Of a stretch of DNA of 64,000 bases, positions 16,856 through 27,440 are shown piece by piece. The notes under the pieces are model-generated. The model did no database searches. It was not told where the DNA came from and worked only from the letters and a program-made list of their open reading frames with translations. How positions within the stretch are numbered: position 1 is the first letter of the stretch; each line of letters starts with the position of its first letter. Both the position numbers and the translations under genes were made by a program. The DNA is taken from contig OZ247427.1 of NCBI GenBank assembly GCA_965232815.1, forward strand, positions 3,674,593 to 3,738,592, written 5' to 3'. The DNA comes from Bin87 sp026710825. Lineage in GTDB: Bacteria > Chloroflexota > Dehalococcoidia > Lucifugimonadales > UBA3495.

Positions 16856-18562
16856 CCCGAATCCACCGAAGGTATACGGCGGCGGTCAGACGAGGGATGA
16901 AGGGTCAGGGAATGTTCTGGCGAGGACCTGACGCCGATGCAATGGACGATCCGGAGTGTGGCTGCCGCGCCAGGGCGATGTTGACGGCCGTTGGTAGCGG
17001 CGTTGGGAGCGATTTTCAGCGCAGACCGCAGGCGGTGACCGTCAGGGGCCCAGCCTTGGCACTGATCGACCAAGCGTGGGGCGTCCATGGTGGGCAGGTC
17101 AAACGCCGAGGGCGTCGTCAGGAAGGGAGTGGCAGTGCGCGCAATCGGACGAGGCCGGAGCAGAACTGATTTTGCCAGGGCCAGCCCTGGGGGAGATGCA
17201 AAGTGAGGCGGCGTGCCTTGCGGGTGAGGCGTCCGGCCAGGGAGAAGAAGCGCCGCCGGAGGGTCTTGGCGGTTGCCACCGGCTCGCCCAGACCGATGCG
17301 CGTGGTCCAGCGAGCCAGATTGTGTGCCAGCACTTGGACGGCCAGCCAGGCGGCGTTGGCGGGGAAACGGCCTGGTGGCAGGTGGTTGAGCCCCACGCCG
17401 TACTTGAGGTCGCGGATGGCATTCTCGATCTCGGCGTGGCGGCGATGGTCGGCCTCCAGGTCCAGGATTTCGCCGTCTCGATCAGTGATGAAGGCGTGAT
17501 AGCTGTAGTCGGCAAACAGCGCAAGTTGGGAGCCGGGCGTGGGCTTCACCCTTCGTACAATGAGACGCACCGCCACGGCATCGGGCTCATGCTGGAAAGG
17601 AACGTAGGTTGTCTCGGCCACGTCGGCGGCACCTTCCATCCAGTACAGGATGGGCGTCCATTCCGCCTCGGGTATGGCTTCGATGATGCTGCGCACGTTC
17701 GGGTGCTGGCGGATGGTGATGGAGATGCGGACCGTCGCATTGCGGCAGACGGCGACGATGTCATGATTGTAGAAGCCGCTGTCGGCGCGCACGGTGAGTT
17801 GACCGGTGGCTCCGGCATAGCGCACTCGGTTGACGGTTTCACGCAGGAAGTGGGCGGCGCCCTGAGCCGTGTTGGCTCGTCCCTGGCGCAGCCGAGCCAT
17901 CAGCACGTCGCCGGTGCCAGCGGCGACGGCGAGGAGCGGGTGATAGCCCCGCTGGCCAGCGTAGTTGTGGCGCTGCGCCCCCTCCTTGAGCAACCCAAAG
18001 GTCTCGCACACTGTGGAATCAAGGTCGATGGTCAACGGATCATCGCCCGGTCCGGCCCCAGCGGCCCAGGCGCGGGCCAGCGACTCCCGGCTCACCCGAT
18101 CCAGTTGCCGGAAGTGGCCGCATCGGAAACTTCGCAGGAAGGTCCCCAACGTGGATGGCGCTTTCACGACACACCCACCGCCTGCTCGGTATTGCCAGCA
18201 CGCAACGCATCGGCGTCGTCAATGCAGTCGCCACCGGCTAGTCCCGAGGCCACCAGGATCAGCAGCTTGTCTCCCACATTTGCCCGACCCGGCGCATCTC
18301 CCAGGTCGACCTGATGGTCCACCAGCGCGGCCGGTCCCAGATGGTGGGCCACAGTGACCGGCAGCATCGGCTCAGCATTGGCCACCAGGTGGTGATCATC
18401 AAAGGCGACGTGGATTCGGTCAGGGTCGCTGCGTGGTAGCATCGGTTGGGTGTTCCTCGTTTCAGGGTGGTTTTCTGTTTCAAAAACCATTATCTCCGAA
18501 GCCGGAAGCACTTCCTTATCCCGTCACTACTGAGCCACGATCATGCTTTCCGTGGATCCGGG
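16856..18562 (-). mobile_element. IS1380-family insertion sequence
   Basis: The ends are imperfect inverted repeats (CCCGAATCCACCGAA at 16856; reading inward from 18562, CCCGGATCCACGGAA) and are flanked by a 5-base direct repeat ATTAG (16851-16855 and 18563-18567), taken as the target duplication. One frameshifted transposase gene fills the element. Confidence 0.75.
17118..18442 (-). pseudogene. IS1380 transposase, frameshifted
   Basis: The N-terminal part (MLPRSDPDRIHVAFDDHHLV, start 18442) runs out of frame near 18165, and the remaining 349 codons continue in another frame starting with KAPSTLGTFLRSFRCGH. The DDE residues are suggested by TIDLDSTVCETFG, RADSGFYNHDI and HAEIENAIRDLK. The break is a single-base shift at GCGGTGGGTGTGTCG, so an ancestral frame or programmed shift is possible, but decay is simplest. 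Fragments of the same transposase occur at 22156 and 30571. Confidence 0.75.
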
Positions 18563-18711
18563 ATTAGAAGGTATGTTGCATTCCCCCTTGTTTCGCGTAA
18601 GCTGTCGCCGGGCTGATGCGGCTCATAGCCGCGGCTTGGGGAATATTCGCTGGACACTCGGTCATGCAGATCTCGCCCATCATGCCCCCTCGCAAAAGGA
18701 GACAATCGACA

Positions 18712-21700
18712 ATGACAATCCACGGGAGTGAAATTGCAGCCGCTAAAGATCGCGCGCTTACAGCGAACACAGCGCAAAGCGTGCGCAATCAATTGATGAC
18801 TCTCGAGTCGAGTCGGGCCCACGTGCGCACACGGTGGATATGGGAATTGCTGCAGAATGCGCGAGACGCCGGAGCCAATCGAGATGGCGAACTGGATGTC
18901 AAAGTAGCGCTTGACCAAAACCGCGTGGTCTTCAGTCATAACGGCAGCCCTTTCACCATTGACCAGATAATGCACCTCATCTACCACGGTTCCACGAAAG
19001 TGGAAGACGAACTGACCATCGGGCAGTATGGCAGCGGTTTCCTCGCGACACATTTGCTCTCGCCCGAGATCGATATATCAGGGGTTTTGGAGGATGGGCG
19101 CACGTTCAGTTTCCAATTGGAGCGTGAAATCGGTTCGCCTGAAGAATTAACCGAATCGATGAACGCCGCGGTGATCGCTTTTGAGGCCTCGCTGTCAGAT
19201 GCAGAGGCCAGCGGGACGGCTGCGACCGTGTTCTCCTATCCCCTGGATGGTGACGCGATTGACGTGGCCCAGGCGGGCATCGAGGCATTACGCGAATGCG
19301 CCCCGTTCATCGTTGTATTCAATCGGGAATTTTTGGGAATCCAAATCGATTTCTTTGGTGATGTCACGTTGTTTCGGAAATCCGGGACCATCCCGCTTGC
19401 CGAAAACGGATTTGAAATGATCGAAGTGGCCGAAACCTCGAATCGTACCGATAGGTCTGTCTCATATCTCGCCGCGCATGGCGAAAAGACCTCAATAGCG
19501 ATTCCGGTTGCGGATTTGGACGGCGTCAGAACGTGCATGCCTATTGTGAACGTGCCTCGCCTGTTTTTGGGCTTCCCGTTGATTGGAACCGAAAACTTCA
19601 GCTTTCCTGTGGTTATCAACAGTTTCCATTTCAGGCCCACTCCGGAACGAGACGGCGTATTCCTATACCTGGCTGAAGACGAAGCCAATCGGGAAAACGA
19701 AGCGGTGTTGGAGGAAGCGTGCCAACTGCTCATCAGACTTGTTCAGTATGCCGGGGCACATCGAATGCGCGAGTGCTACCGATTGGCAAATATCCCTGAC
19801 GTGGAATCGCATCGGCGGTTGGGTGAAAGCGAACTGCGCCATTTGCTCGTCGACACCTTGCTGGGGGAGATTCAGCAAACACCGATGGTGGTGACCGCTT
19901 CAGGTGAAGTGCTGCCTCCCAACCAATCCTCGATAGCGTTTGCTGACACTCCGGACGGCGTTCTGGAAGTGTGGCATCTTCTGGTGGATGCACAGAACGA
20001 GGATGATTACGCGCCCAAGCGTGAAGAGGCAACCGGATGGTGTGATGCCGTCAAGAGTTGGAGCGTATTGACAGACCGAGACGGGCCTTCGTTCTCGGGC
20101 GTATATGACGGCAGGAAATTGGCCTTATGGGTGGCTGGTGAAAGAAAGGTAAGTACCCTAGAGAGCAGGTTGAGACCCGGTGTTTCCGCGATTTGCTGGC
20201 TGGACAGATTGGTCAGTTTCCTTTACAGGAACTTCCCTGTAGCGATCCGAGAGCTTCATATTGTGCCCGACCAAAACGGATCGCTTCACAATCTCCCCGA
20301 TTTGCACCGAGATATGGAAATCAGCACCGAATTGAAGGACGTCTGCGATGCAATGGAATGGCCAGTAAGGGATAACTTGAGGGACATTCGGATTGAGTCT
20401 CTCGCCGGCGAATCTGGTGCCGGGGATTGGGACAACGAGCACGTGGTAACCGAACTTCTCGTAAGGCTCCATGAACGTTCGAGAAACAACCCAGATGAGA
20501 TGTTCAAAGAGGCGAGCACAGGCTTGTTCAGTTGGTTGGCCCACCATCGTTGGTTCGACACCTTACGAGGATTTCCGGCTTTCGCAGCTAGGTCATCCGA
20601 TGATGATGAAGCGGTTATCGTCCATCTACCTCAAGACGACCATGGTCCCGACCAACCGTTTGGCCCGATTAACACTTGGCCGGAAGACCTGATCCCATAC
20701 TCGGACCTGTTCCCGTTTGAGCGTATCTTGGACCAGCATTTCTTTGATGCTTTACCAAACCCTGAAATCTGGACAACGCTGGTTTCAAACGGTCTCGTGA
20801 GGACCGAGGTTCTGGTTTCACGAAAAAGAAAAATCAGCAAATTCTATCCGGACCATCCGGTTAGTGAAGGAGGAGGCCACACCACCCAGGAGGAAGTTGC
20901 CGTCACAGACATATGGAGCAGAGCGGAAATCATGGACCGCGTCAGGGACAGTCAGGCGCGGGCTCGCCTGTTCTGGCGGTTTCTGCTGGAGTGGTTGGCA
21001 CACAGAGAAGACGGAACTCTGGAACCGCAGTCAGGACAATGCGAGTGCGGGGAGACGCACCGGTATTACCCGACCCTTTGGCTCCAACCTGTGCGAGAAA
21101 ATGACTGGATCCGTATGAGTAATCCTGACGGGAGAGCGTTGGTTTCCGCAAAATCTTTGGCGGTTCTGCTTCGAGGCAGTGACTGGGAACCTGCTGCTAT
21201 CAACGACAATCCTGCCGCCGACAAACTGCTGAGAGCGATTGGGACATCGCGTTACGATTTGGTGTTCGAGTTTTTGGCGTCGGACGACGAAGAGAGAACT
21301 GCATTGGATGATGCTCTCACAAACATCTTGGACAGCACGGGTGGCGACATAGGACAACTCGAGCACGGAATGCAGTTCATGAAAGACCTGCAGGATAACC
21401 CTGACCTGCCCAATGAACTTGCGGAACTCCGGATGCGCAAGCGGCAAATGGATGGCATTCGTCGATTGGGTGGCCACGTGGAAGATTTGGTCCGACAGTG
21501 CTTGGAACACGAGGGGTTTGACGTATGCCGCACCGGCACAGGTTCTGATTTCAGAATCGAATACAACGACATAATCAGGCTGGAACTGGCTAAATCGGAC
21601 AGCAAATGGTTGGTTGAGGTGAAAGCCACCCAGGGGAGCGATGTTCGGATGTCTGGCATCCAGGCTGCCAAAGCGGTCGAACAAGGAGATGGGTTCCTGC

Positions 21701-21972
21701 TCTGCGTTGTACCCGTCGAAGTTGATCTGCCGGATTTGGAACTGGACATGGTTCGGGCTTCAATGAAATTCGTTCAGAATATTGGCCCGCGAGTTCACGC
21801 CATATGCAATGATTTGGATCGACTCGAAGGCCTTCGGCAGGGTATTGTAGTTGACGACAATTCTGGATTCCAGTTGGAGCTCGACAACGGCAATCCTAGG
21901 GTGAGAGTCGCGGAAGATATATGGGAAACCCACGGCTTTGTTCTTTCCGAGTTGTTGAACAGGTTGCAATAA
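18712..21972 (+). CDS. GHKL-ATPase protein with C-terminal DUF3883/PD-(D/E)XK-like domain
   Basis: A 1086-residue protein. The N-terminus has a sacsin/Hsp90-type ATPase: the N box WELLQNARDAGA (residues 44-55) and the lid motif IGQYGSGFLATH (103-114). A long middle region has no recognised motif, apart from a Cys pair with a following His (QCECGETH) that could bind metal. The C-terminal domain (about residues 925-1010) has GFDVCRTGTGSDFRIEY followed by WLVEVKAT, a D-x(n)-E-x-K arrangement of a restriction-like nuclease as in DUF3883 proteins. The ATG at 18712 has AAAGGAG 11 bases upstream and is preferred to the GTG/ATG frame from 18616. The gene stands alone between IS elements and its frame is intact. 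A single-gene anti-phage role is inferred. Confidence 0.75.
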   Translation: MTIHGSEIAAAKDRALTANTAQSVRNQLMTLESSRAHVRTRWIWELLQNARDAGANRDGELDVKVALDQNRVVFSHNGSPFTIDQIMHLIYHGSTKVEDELTIGQYGSGFLATHLLSPEIDISGVLEDGRTFSFQLEREIGSPEELTESMNAAVIAFEASLSDAEASGTAATVFSYPLDGDAIDVAQAGIEALRECAPFIVVFNREFLGIQIDFFGDVTLFRKSGTIPLAENGFEMIEVAETSNRTDRSVSYLAAHGEKTSIAIPVADLDGVRTCMPIVNVPRLFLGFPLIGTENFSFPVVINSFHFRPTPERDGVFLYLAEDEANRENEAVLEEACQLLIRLVQYAGAHRMRECYRLANIPDVESHRRLGESELRHLLVDTLLGEIQQTPMVVTASGEVLPPNQSSIAFADTPDGVLEVWHLLVDAQNEDDYAPKREEATGWCDAVKSWSVLTDRDGPSFSGVYDGRKLALWVAGERKVSTLESRLRPGVSAICWLDRLVSFLYRNFPVAIRELHIVPDQNGSLHNLPDLHRDMEISTELKDVCDAMEWPVRDNLRDIRIESLAGESGAGDWDNEHVVTELLVRLHERSRNNPDEMFKEASTGLFSWLAHHRWFDTLRGFPAFAARSSDDDEAVIVHLPQDDHGPDQPFGPINTWPEDLIPYSDLFPFERILDQHFFDALPNPEIWTTLVSNGLVRTEVLVSRKRKISKFYPDHPVSEGGGHTTQEEVAVTDIWSRAEIMDRVRDSQARARLFWRFLLEWLAHREDGTLEPQSGQCECGETHRYYPTLWLQPVRENDWIRMSNPDGRALVSAKSLAVLLRGSDWEPAAINDNPAADKLLRAIGTSRYDLVFEFLASDDEERTALDDALTNILDSTGGDIGQLEHGMQFMKDLQDNPDLPNELAELRMRKRQMDGIRRLGGHVEDLVRQCLEHEGFDVCRTGTGSDFRIEYNDIIRLELAKSDSKWLVEVKATQGSDVRMSGIQAAKAVEQGDGFLLCVVPVEVDLPDLELDMVRASMKFVQNIGPRVHAICNDLDRLEGLRQGIVVDDNSGFQLELDNGNPRVRVAEDIWETHGFVLSELLNRLQ

Positions 21973-22000
21973 AGAGCCTGTAATTCATTCGCCTCGCGGG

Positions 22001-22500
22001 GTGTTGAAATTGGGCGTTGTTGGGTGGGGCGTAAGCCGCAATCCACGGAAGAGGTGATTGTCGAGGGGTGCTGAGGGGGTAAGAAAGTGCTCCCGGCTTC
22101 GGGGAAATTGGTTTTTGAAATAGCAAACCGCCCTGAAACAAGGAGCACCCATCGGATGCTACCACGCGAGCGCCCCGACCGCATCCACGTCGCCTTCGAC
22201 GATCACCGCCTGGTGGCGGCTGGCAAGCCGAAGAAGCTGGCGCTCACCGCGTGCAAGCGGAAATTGCTTACCATGCTCAACGCCATATTGAAAACCGGCC
22301 AGTACTGGAATCCATGCATCAGCACGGCTTGACATTCAACACGGTTGCTACGTTGACCTGGGAGATGCGCCGGGTCGGGCGTATGCGGGCGACAATCTGC
22401 TGCTCTTGGTGGCGTCGGCGCTGTCCGGATACTGCGGTATTGTATTTGGACTACGGGACGTTCGAGATGACTGCATGCAATGGTCCTCCAGTTATTTCGA
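22001..22500 (+). mobile_element. Mosaic of IS5, IS1380 and IS110 fragments
   Basis: 22001-22033 matches the left end of the IS5-like element at 51546 (GGGTGTTGAAAtgGGGCGTTG type). From 22036 an IS1380 left end follows, and the first 20-odd codons of its transposase start at 22156 (MLPRERPDRIHVAFDDH). These run in frame into an IS110-type C-terminus (LALTACKRKLLTMLNAILKT, stop at 22330-22332). The IS1380 sequence then resumes (VDLGDAPGRAYAGDNLLLLVAS in another frame, about 22345-22430). All are inactive scraps. Confidence 0.6.
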
Positions 22501-23234
22501 ATTGGCGTTAATTTCCGCTCGCTCTAGCAGCCCGTCCGAGAAAAACTGTAGTTGGGCAGTTTGGGCTATGATGGGTTGAGCATCAGATTGGAGGAGTGGT
22601 CAATGAGCAAGACCTACCTTCCCTACGACCCCGACCAGCAGTTGCTGCTGCCACAGGCCCTGCAGGAGTGGCTGCCCGAGGATCACCTGTCCTATTTCAT
22701 CTCCGACGTCGTGGATCAGTTGGACATCTCGGAGATCATGGACCGCTACGAGCAGGAGCGGCGGAGCGGACCGCCCTACCATCCTTTGATGATGGTTAAG
22801 GTGCTGCTGTATGGCTACTGCGTGGGAGTGGCGTCATCGCGAAGGATGGCCCAGCGGCTGCACGAGGACGTGGCCTTTCAGGTACTGGCGGCGAACAACA
22901 CGCCTGATTTCCGCACCATCTCCGACTTTCGCAAGGATCATCTGGAGGCGTTGTCGGGGCTATTCTTGCAGGTGCTGATGCTGTGCCAGCAGGCGGGGCT
23001 GAAGAAGCTGGGGCATGTGGCGCTGGACGGCACCAAGGTGAAGGCCAACGCATCGAAGCACAAGGCGATGAGCTACCGGAGGATGAAAGGGAAGGAAGCG
23101 CAGTTGTCGGCGGAGGTGGCGGAGTTGTGTGAAACGCCGCGGACATTGAGCCAGTGATCGCCAAGGACTATGTACCACCCTGGGCGCGTGGCGATTTTGA
23201 TAGATATCAGTTCGTAGTTTCCTGGTCAATCACC

Positions 23235-23993
23235 TCATTGGTTGCTGAGTAGAGCGCGGTGTGGCGATAGTCGTTCCCGGTAGCTGGTGCCTTCGATGAC
23301 GATCTGGTAGCTGGCGTTGCCCAGGCGGTCGAGCGCACTGTTGCCGAGGATGGGATCGTCAAAAAGACTGAGCCATTCGTCGACGGCTCGGTTGCTGGTG
23401 ATGACGAAGCTGGAAGACCGGTGCCGGTTGAGGATGAGCTCATACAGATCGGCGGACTGCTGGGCGGTGAGGCGGTGGAGCCCGAGGTCATCGAGGATGA
23501 GCAGGTCGGGGGTGATGAAGGATCGGAAGGTACGGTCCACGGAGTTGTCGACCCGAGATTGGGCTAAGGCCTTGAAGAAGTCGTCGGCGTGGCTGAAACG
23601 CACGGTGTGTCCGGCGCGGACGGCCGAATAGCCCAAGGCCTGAGCGAGAAAGCTCTTGCCGACGCCGGCCGGTCCGACCAGGAGCACGTGCTCGTGCTTG
23701 TCGAGAAACTCCAATGAGAAGACGGCGTCCAGCAGGCGGCGATCCAGATTAATTGATGCCGACCAGTCGAAGTCCTCGAGGCGGCAGGTCTCCTCGAAAC
23801 CGGTGCCCTGCAGCCGTAGTTCGATGCGGCGTTGGGCGCGGCGGTTGACCTCGTCGCTGAGGATGATCTCCAGGAAGGAGGCGTAGTCCAGCCGCTCCCT
23901 TCTGGCCAGGGCGATGCGTTCGGGCAAAGTGGCGGCCATGGGGCCCAGCTGAAGGCGCTTGAGCAGGGGTGTGAGTTCGGTGATGCGCGTCAT
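23235..23993 (-). CDS. istB: IS21 helper ATPase IstB
   Basis: A 252-residue DnaA-like AAA+ ATPase, the transposition helper of IS21. The Walker A motif is GPAGVGKS, Walker B is LLILDDLGL, and sensor I is ITSNRAVDEW. It overlaps the end of istA by four bases. The frame is intact, but its partner istA is interrupted, so the element is probably inactive unless complemented. Confidence 0.92.
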   Translation of the reverse strand: MTRITELTPLLKRLQLGPMAATLPERIALARRERLDYASFLEIILSDEVNRRAQRRIELRLQGTGFEETCRLEDFDWSASINLDRRLLDAVFSLEFLDKHEHVLLVGPAGVGKSFLAQALGYSAVRAGHTVRFSHADDFFKALAQSRVDNSVDRTFRSFITPDLLILDDLGLHRLTAQQSADLYELILNRHRSSSFVITSNRAVDEWLSLFDDPILGNSALDRLGNASYQIVIEGTSYRERLSPHRALLSNQ

Positions 23994-25552
23994 GATCGAC
24001 CTCCAGCGGCCAGGGCGAAGACGGAGCCGGGTCGGGCGAAGCGGCCAGCTGGCATGGGCAGTGGCAATTGCGGCATGGCCTCCTGTTCCAAAGCCTGCAC
24101 CAGGATGCGTTCCACCCGGCGCACGTCGATGAGATCGACCTCCAGGGCGCGCTGGCAGGCCGCATCAAGACGCTGGGCGGTGTAGCGATCGCCCAGCCTG
24201 ATCAGCTTGTGCCCCTGCCTGATCTTCGACCAGGGATGCCGGTCGTCGAAGAGCCGTTCGGCAAACTCGGCCACCGCCGGTCCCAGCAGGGCGGCGCTGC
24301 GCTTGATGCGCTCCGGCGCTTTCATGGTGTAGGCGGTGAGTTCGGCCGGATAATCGTCAGGATCGGTGGAGCGACCGCCCTTGGGCTGACGCTGGTGGAT
24401 CTTGACCAGCTTGCCCCGGTGCTAGATGCGCACCAGCTTGCTGTCCAGCCTGATTTCCACCTTCTGTCCCGGTGGGCAGGACGATGACGGCACTGAGTAA
24501 AGCGCGTACTGGCAGGCCACGTGATGGTCAGAATGCACCTTGGCGGCGCGCCAGTGGGTGATCTCGTAGGGCTCGCCGTCCCAGGGCAGCAGGGCATGAC
24601 GCTCCTCATCCTGGAACACCACCAGGGGTTTCTTTCTGGTGGTGCCGTGGGTCCGCTGACCCGCCACCTGCAGGCACCAGCGCTGGGCCTCAGTGCGCAG
24701 ATGAGCCAGTCCGTTGAAATCACCGCTCTTGAAGAGGCGCTCCCTGACGTAGGGCACGCTCCGCTCTACCTTGGGTTTGTCCTTGGGATGACGCACCCGG
24801 GCTGGATCGGCGACGAAATCGCGATGCTGGGAGTATTCCAGAAAGCCCCGGGTCAGCCGGGGATGCAACAGGTCCGGTCCCGCCACCGCCGCGGGAAAAT
24901 TGTCGATGACCAGATACCTGGGTACGCCGCAGAAAAACGCCCACGCCGCCTCCAGGCCGGCGATCACGTCCTACAGCTTCTGGCTGTGCGTCGGCCACAC
25001 GAAGCAATGCCGCGAGTACGACAGCACGATGATCAGCGCCCATACCACCCTGCGTTTGCCCGTGGCCGGATCGGTAATCATCCCCAATCGGCCGAAGTCA
25101 GCCTCAGCCACCTCGCCGGGCTCAGTGTCGGCCATCCGCACCGTGCGGACACTGCGTCGTCCCCAGTTTCGTTTCCTGATGAACCGCCGCAACGACGTGT
25201 ACGACACCGCACACCACCGCGCCGCCAACAACTCCTGGATGCAGGTCACCTTCAACCGGTCGCCGGTCAGCCACTGGTAAATCTGGTCGGCCCACGGAGC
25301 CAGGCCGTCCTCAACCGGCGTCTCCACTCGCTTGGGACCAGCCCGGCTGATCCCAGCCAACCGGCTCAACTGCTCCTCGCTGGGAGCCGGACCGTCCTGC
25401 GCAATCCCATCCCCTTTTGCCGCTGACAGATACTTGCGCACCGTCGCCCGCGACAGTCCCGTCCCCTCCGCTATCTGACGCTGACTGCTTCCCGCCTGCC
25501 AGCGGCGCATCACTTCCTGTATTTCCACTCTGAGCACCTCCTTGTACGCCAT
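23990..25552 (-). pseudogene. istA: IS21 transposase IstA with two in-frame TAG codons
   Basis: Reading from the ATG at 25552 (HTH region RQIAEGTGLSRATVRKYLSA, then the rve-type core with WALIIVLSYSRHCFVWPTHS and VPRYLVIDNFPAAV), the frame is interrupted by TAG at 24971-24973 and TAG at 24422-24424, with no frameshift. The last segment ends in FALAAGGRS at 23990. Other genes in the window end in TAG normally, so recoding of TAG is unlikely; point-mutation decay is the simplest view. Confidence 0.85.
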
Positions 25553-26567
25553 CGCTGCACCTCAAAATCAAAGTGCGGCAATGATCGCCATCGTGGCGCC
25601 CACGGGTGGTCATAGACCTTGGCGAACTGGCCTATAGTTCGCGGCGATTTCCTCGTTTACTGGTACATAGTTCTTGGCGTTTTACAGTTGCTGCGTCGGG
25701 CACAGGAGACAGATGAGGAGGAGGACAAGCGCTACGGCAAAGACTGGAGCGGTGATGAGCTGCCACCGGAGTTGGCCTTTCGGGAGGGTCGGTTGGAGAA
25801 GATACGCGAGGCCATGGCGGCGCTGGAAGCCGAGGCCCAGGCCGCCGCTGAGCAGGCAGAGGCTGAGGGCAGGGAGCATCCTGGCGTGCCCGAAGACAAG
25901 GCCCAGCGCAACTTCACCGACCCCCAGTCCCGCATCATGCCCGCCTCTGGTGGCAAGGACTTCCTGCAAGCCTACAACTGCCAGGCGGTGGTGGATCATG
26001 AGCATCAGGTGATCGTGGCGGCTCGTGCCACCAACGTGGCATCGGACAAGCAGCAGGCGGTGGTGATGATCGAGGAGGTGATTGCCAACACCGGTGAGGT
26101 GCCCAAAGAAGTATCCGCTGACGCCGGTTACTACTCAGCCACGGCCGTGGCCGATTTTCAGGCCTTGGGGGTGGACCCCTTCGTCGCGCCGGAAAAGACC
26201 CGCCACGGCCACCAACCGCCGCCCGCGCCGCGAGGACGGATACCCAGGGATCTCTCGCCCAGAGACCGGATGCGGTGCAAGCTGCAGACCAAACGGGGCC
26301 GGCACCGTTACGCGTTACGCATGGCGACGGTGGAACCGGTCTTCGGCCAGATCAAGCAGGGCCGAGGGTTCCGGCAGTTCCTGCTGCGGGGTTTGGAGAA
26401 GGTCAAAGGGGAATGGTCCCTGATCTGCACTACCCACAACCTGCTCAAGCTCTTCCGCTACGGTGCCCTGACCGTAAACCCCGGACCTCCCATTGTCTCC
26501 CCGGCCTGATCCATCCCCAAAGCAACCTTCTGCAACCCTTCACGCCTAATCCTCAGACAGACTCCTA

Positions 26568-27440
26568 GGCAGCGAGGTCCTAGCAGTACGACTTGGCGGG
26601 ATCTACGCACTTCAACAACTCGCAGGCGAGCGCCCGAAGGAATACCACATTCAAGTCGTGCGTTTGCTTTGCGCCTTCGTCAGGAATCCGACTGGAGCTG
26701 AACGTAGAATTCAGGAGGACGAAATTCCGTCCGATGAATCTGCTCAAGTGGCGACACCGCGTGAAGACATCCAGGCCGCTGTATCAGCGATCCGCACCCG
26801 CAGTTCGCTCAGCAGAGAGATCGAACGAGCGGCCAACTTCGCGCTGGATCTGCGCGGGGCGCATCTTTCGGGTGTATATATGCAAGGGCTTAACTTTTCA
26901 AGCGCCGACCTGAGGGGGGCGCTTTTAATGTACGCCGATTTGACCGAGGCTGTCCTTTCTGGGTGCTCGTTGCACCAGGCAAATCTATACCACGCGACGC
27001 TCAATGGTGTGGATCTGTCAGGAGCGCATATCGAGAGGACGAGATTAGCCCGTTGCCAAGCACGGCAAGCAAGTTTCTCCCGTGCCCGACTCTTAGCCTC
27101 TGATTTGTCGCGATCCTCCTTGCAGTTGGCCGACTTTTCGCAGGCTCAAATCGATTCAACTACTTTTATCGAGTCGACGTTAGAGGACGCTAATTTTTTG
27201 GGTGCGCATGTTCAAATAAGGGAAATCCCTGAGAGTGAAGATTTCCAAATTTCAGGCCTTTGGTTTACCTGTTTGACGCAAAATCAACTAGATTCCGCCA
27301 GGTCAGATCCAGTCAATCCTCCCAGAATAGCCGATGGTACCGTTGACCCTTTTTCAGGGGATCCCTTGGAGAGGCGTGGCCGACCGTTAGGCCTCGCACG
27401 TGGGTTGAACAGCATACCGAGCGCTCGGCGATTCGGGTAG
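26568..27440 (+). pseudogene. Pentapeptide-repeat protein, 5' cut by IS1182
   Basis: The frame reads from the IS1182 end into VLAVRLGGIYALQQLAGERP, the characteristic segment after the membrane helices of a pentapeptide-repeat membrane protein, then AFVRNPTG and about fifteen A(D/N)LxX repeats (LDLRGAHLSGVYMQGLNFSS and on). The N-terminal membrane part is missing: the sequence on the other side of IS1182 is IS debris. A GTG at 26658 could start a shortened product. Function of the intact protein unknown. Confidence 0.75.

Larger units (their letters stand above)
23155..25684 (-). mobile_element. IS21-family insertion sequence
   Basis: The ends share CGCCAAGnACTATGTACCA in inverted orientation and include further internal repeats of GGCGATTT and TAGTTCG type, as usual for IS21 ends. 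CAG is repeated at both junctions (23152-23154 and 25685-25687). istA and istB lie on the minus strand. Related end remnants occur at 30157 and 38651. Confidence 0.8.
22603..26509 (+). pseudogene. IS1182 transposase, split by IS21 insertion
   Basis: The N-terminal 184 codons (22603-23154, MSKTYLPYDPDQQLLLPQAL; GGAGG eight bases upstream) end in TLSQ at the IS21 junction. The C-terminal part resumes at 25688 (LLRRAQETDEEEDKRYGKDW) and runs to 26509, with SADAGYYSA and the DDE-type ending EPVFGQIKQGRGFRQFLLRG. Removing 23155-25684 and one CAG copy restores the reading frame exactly, so the transposase was intact before IS21 arrived. Confidence 0.85.
22529..26564 (+). mobile_element. IS1182-family element interrupted by IS21
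   Basis: The termini are imperfect inverted repeats (AGCCCGTCCGAGA at the left; AGTCTGTCTGAGG reading in from the right), each next to CTAG (22525-22528 and 26565-26568). The transposase is split by an IS21 element. The right end lies in a pentapeptide-repeat gene. Confidence 0.75.

Noticed and set aside
17076..18314. 412-codon plus-strand frame
   Set aside because: Antisense shadow of the IS1380 transposase.
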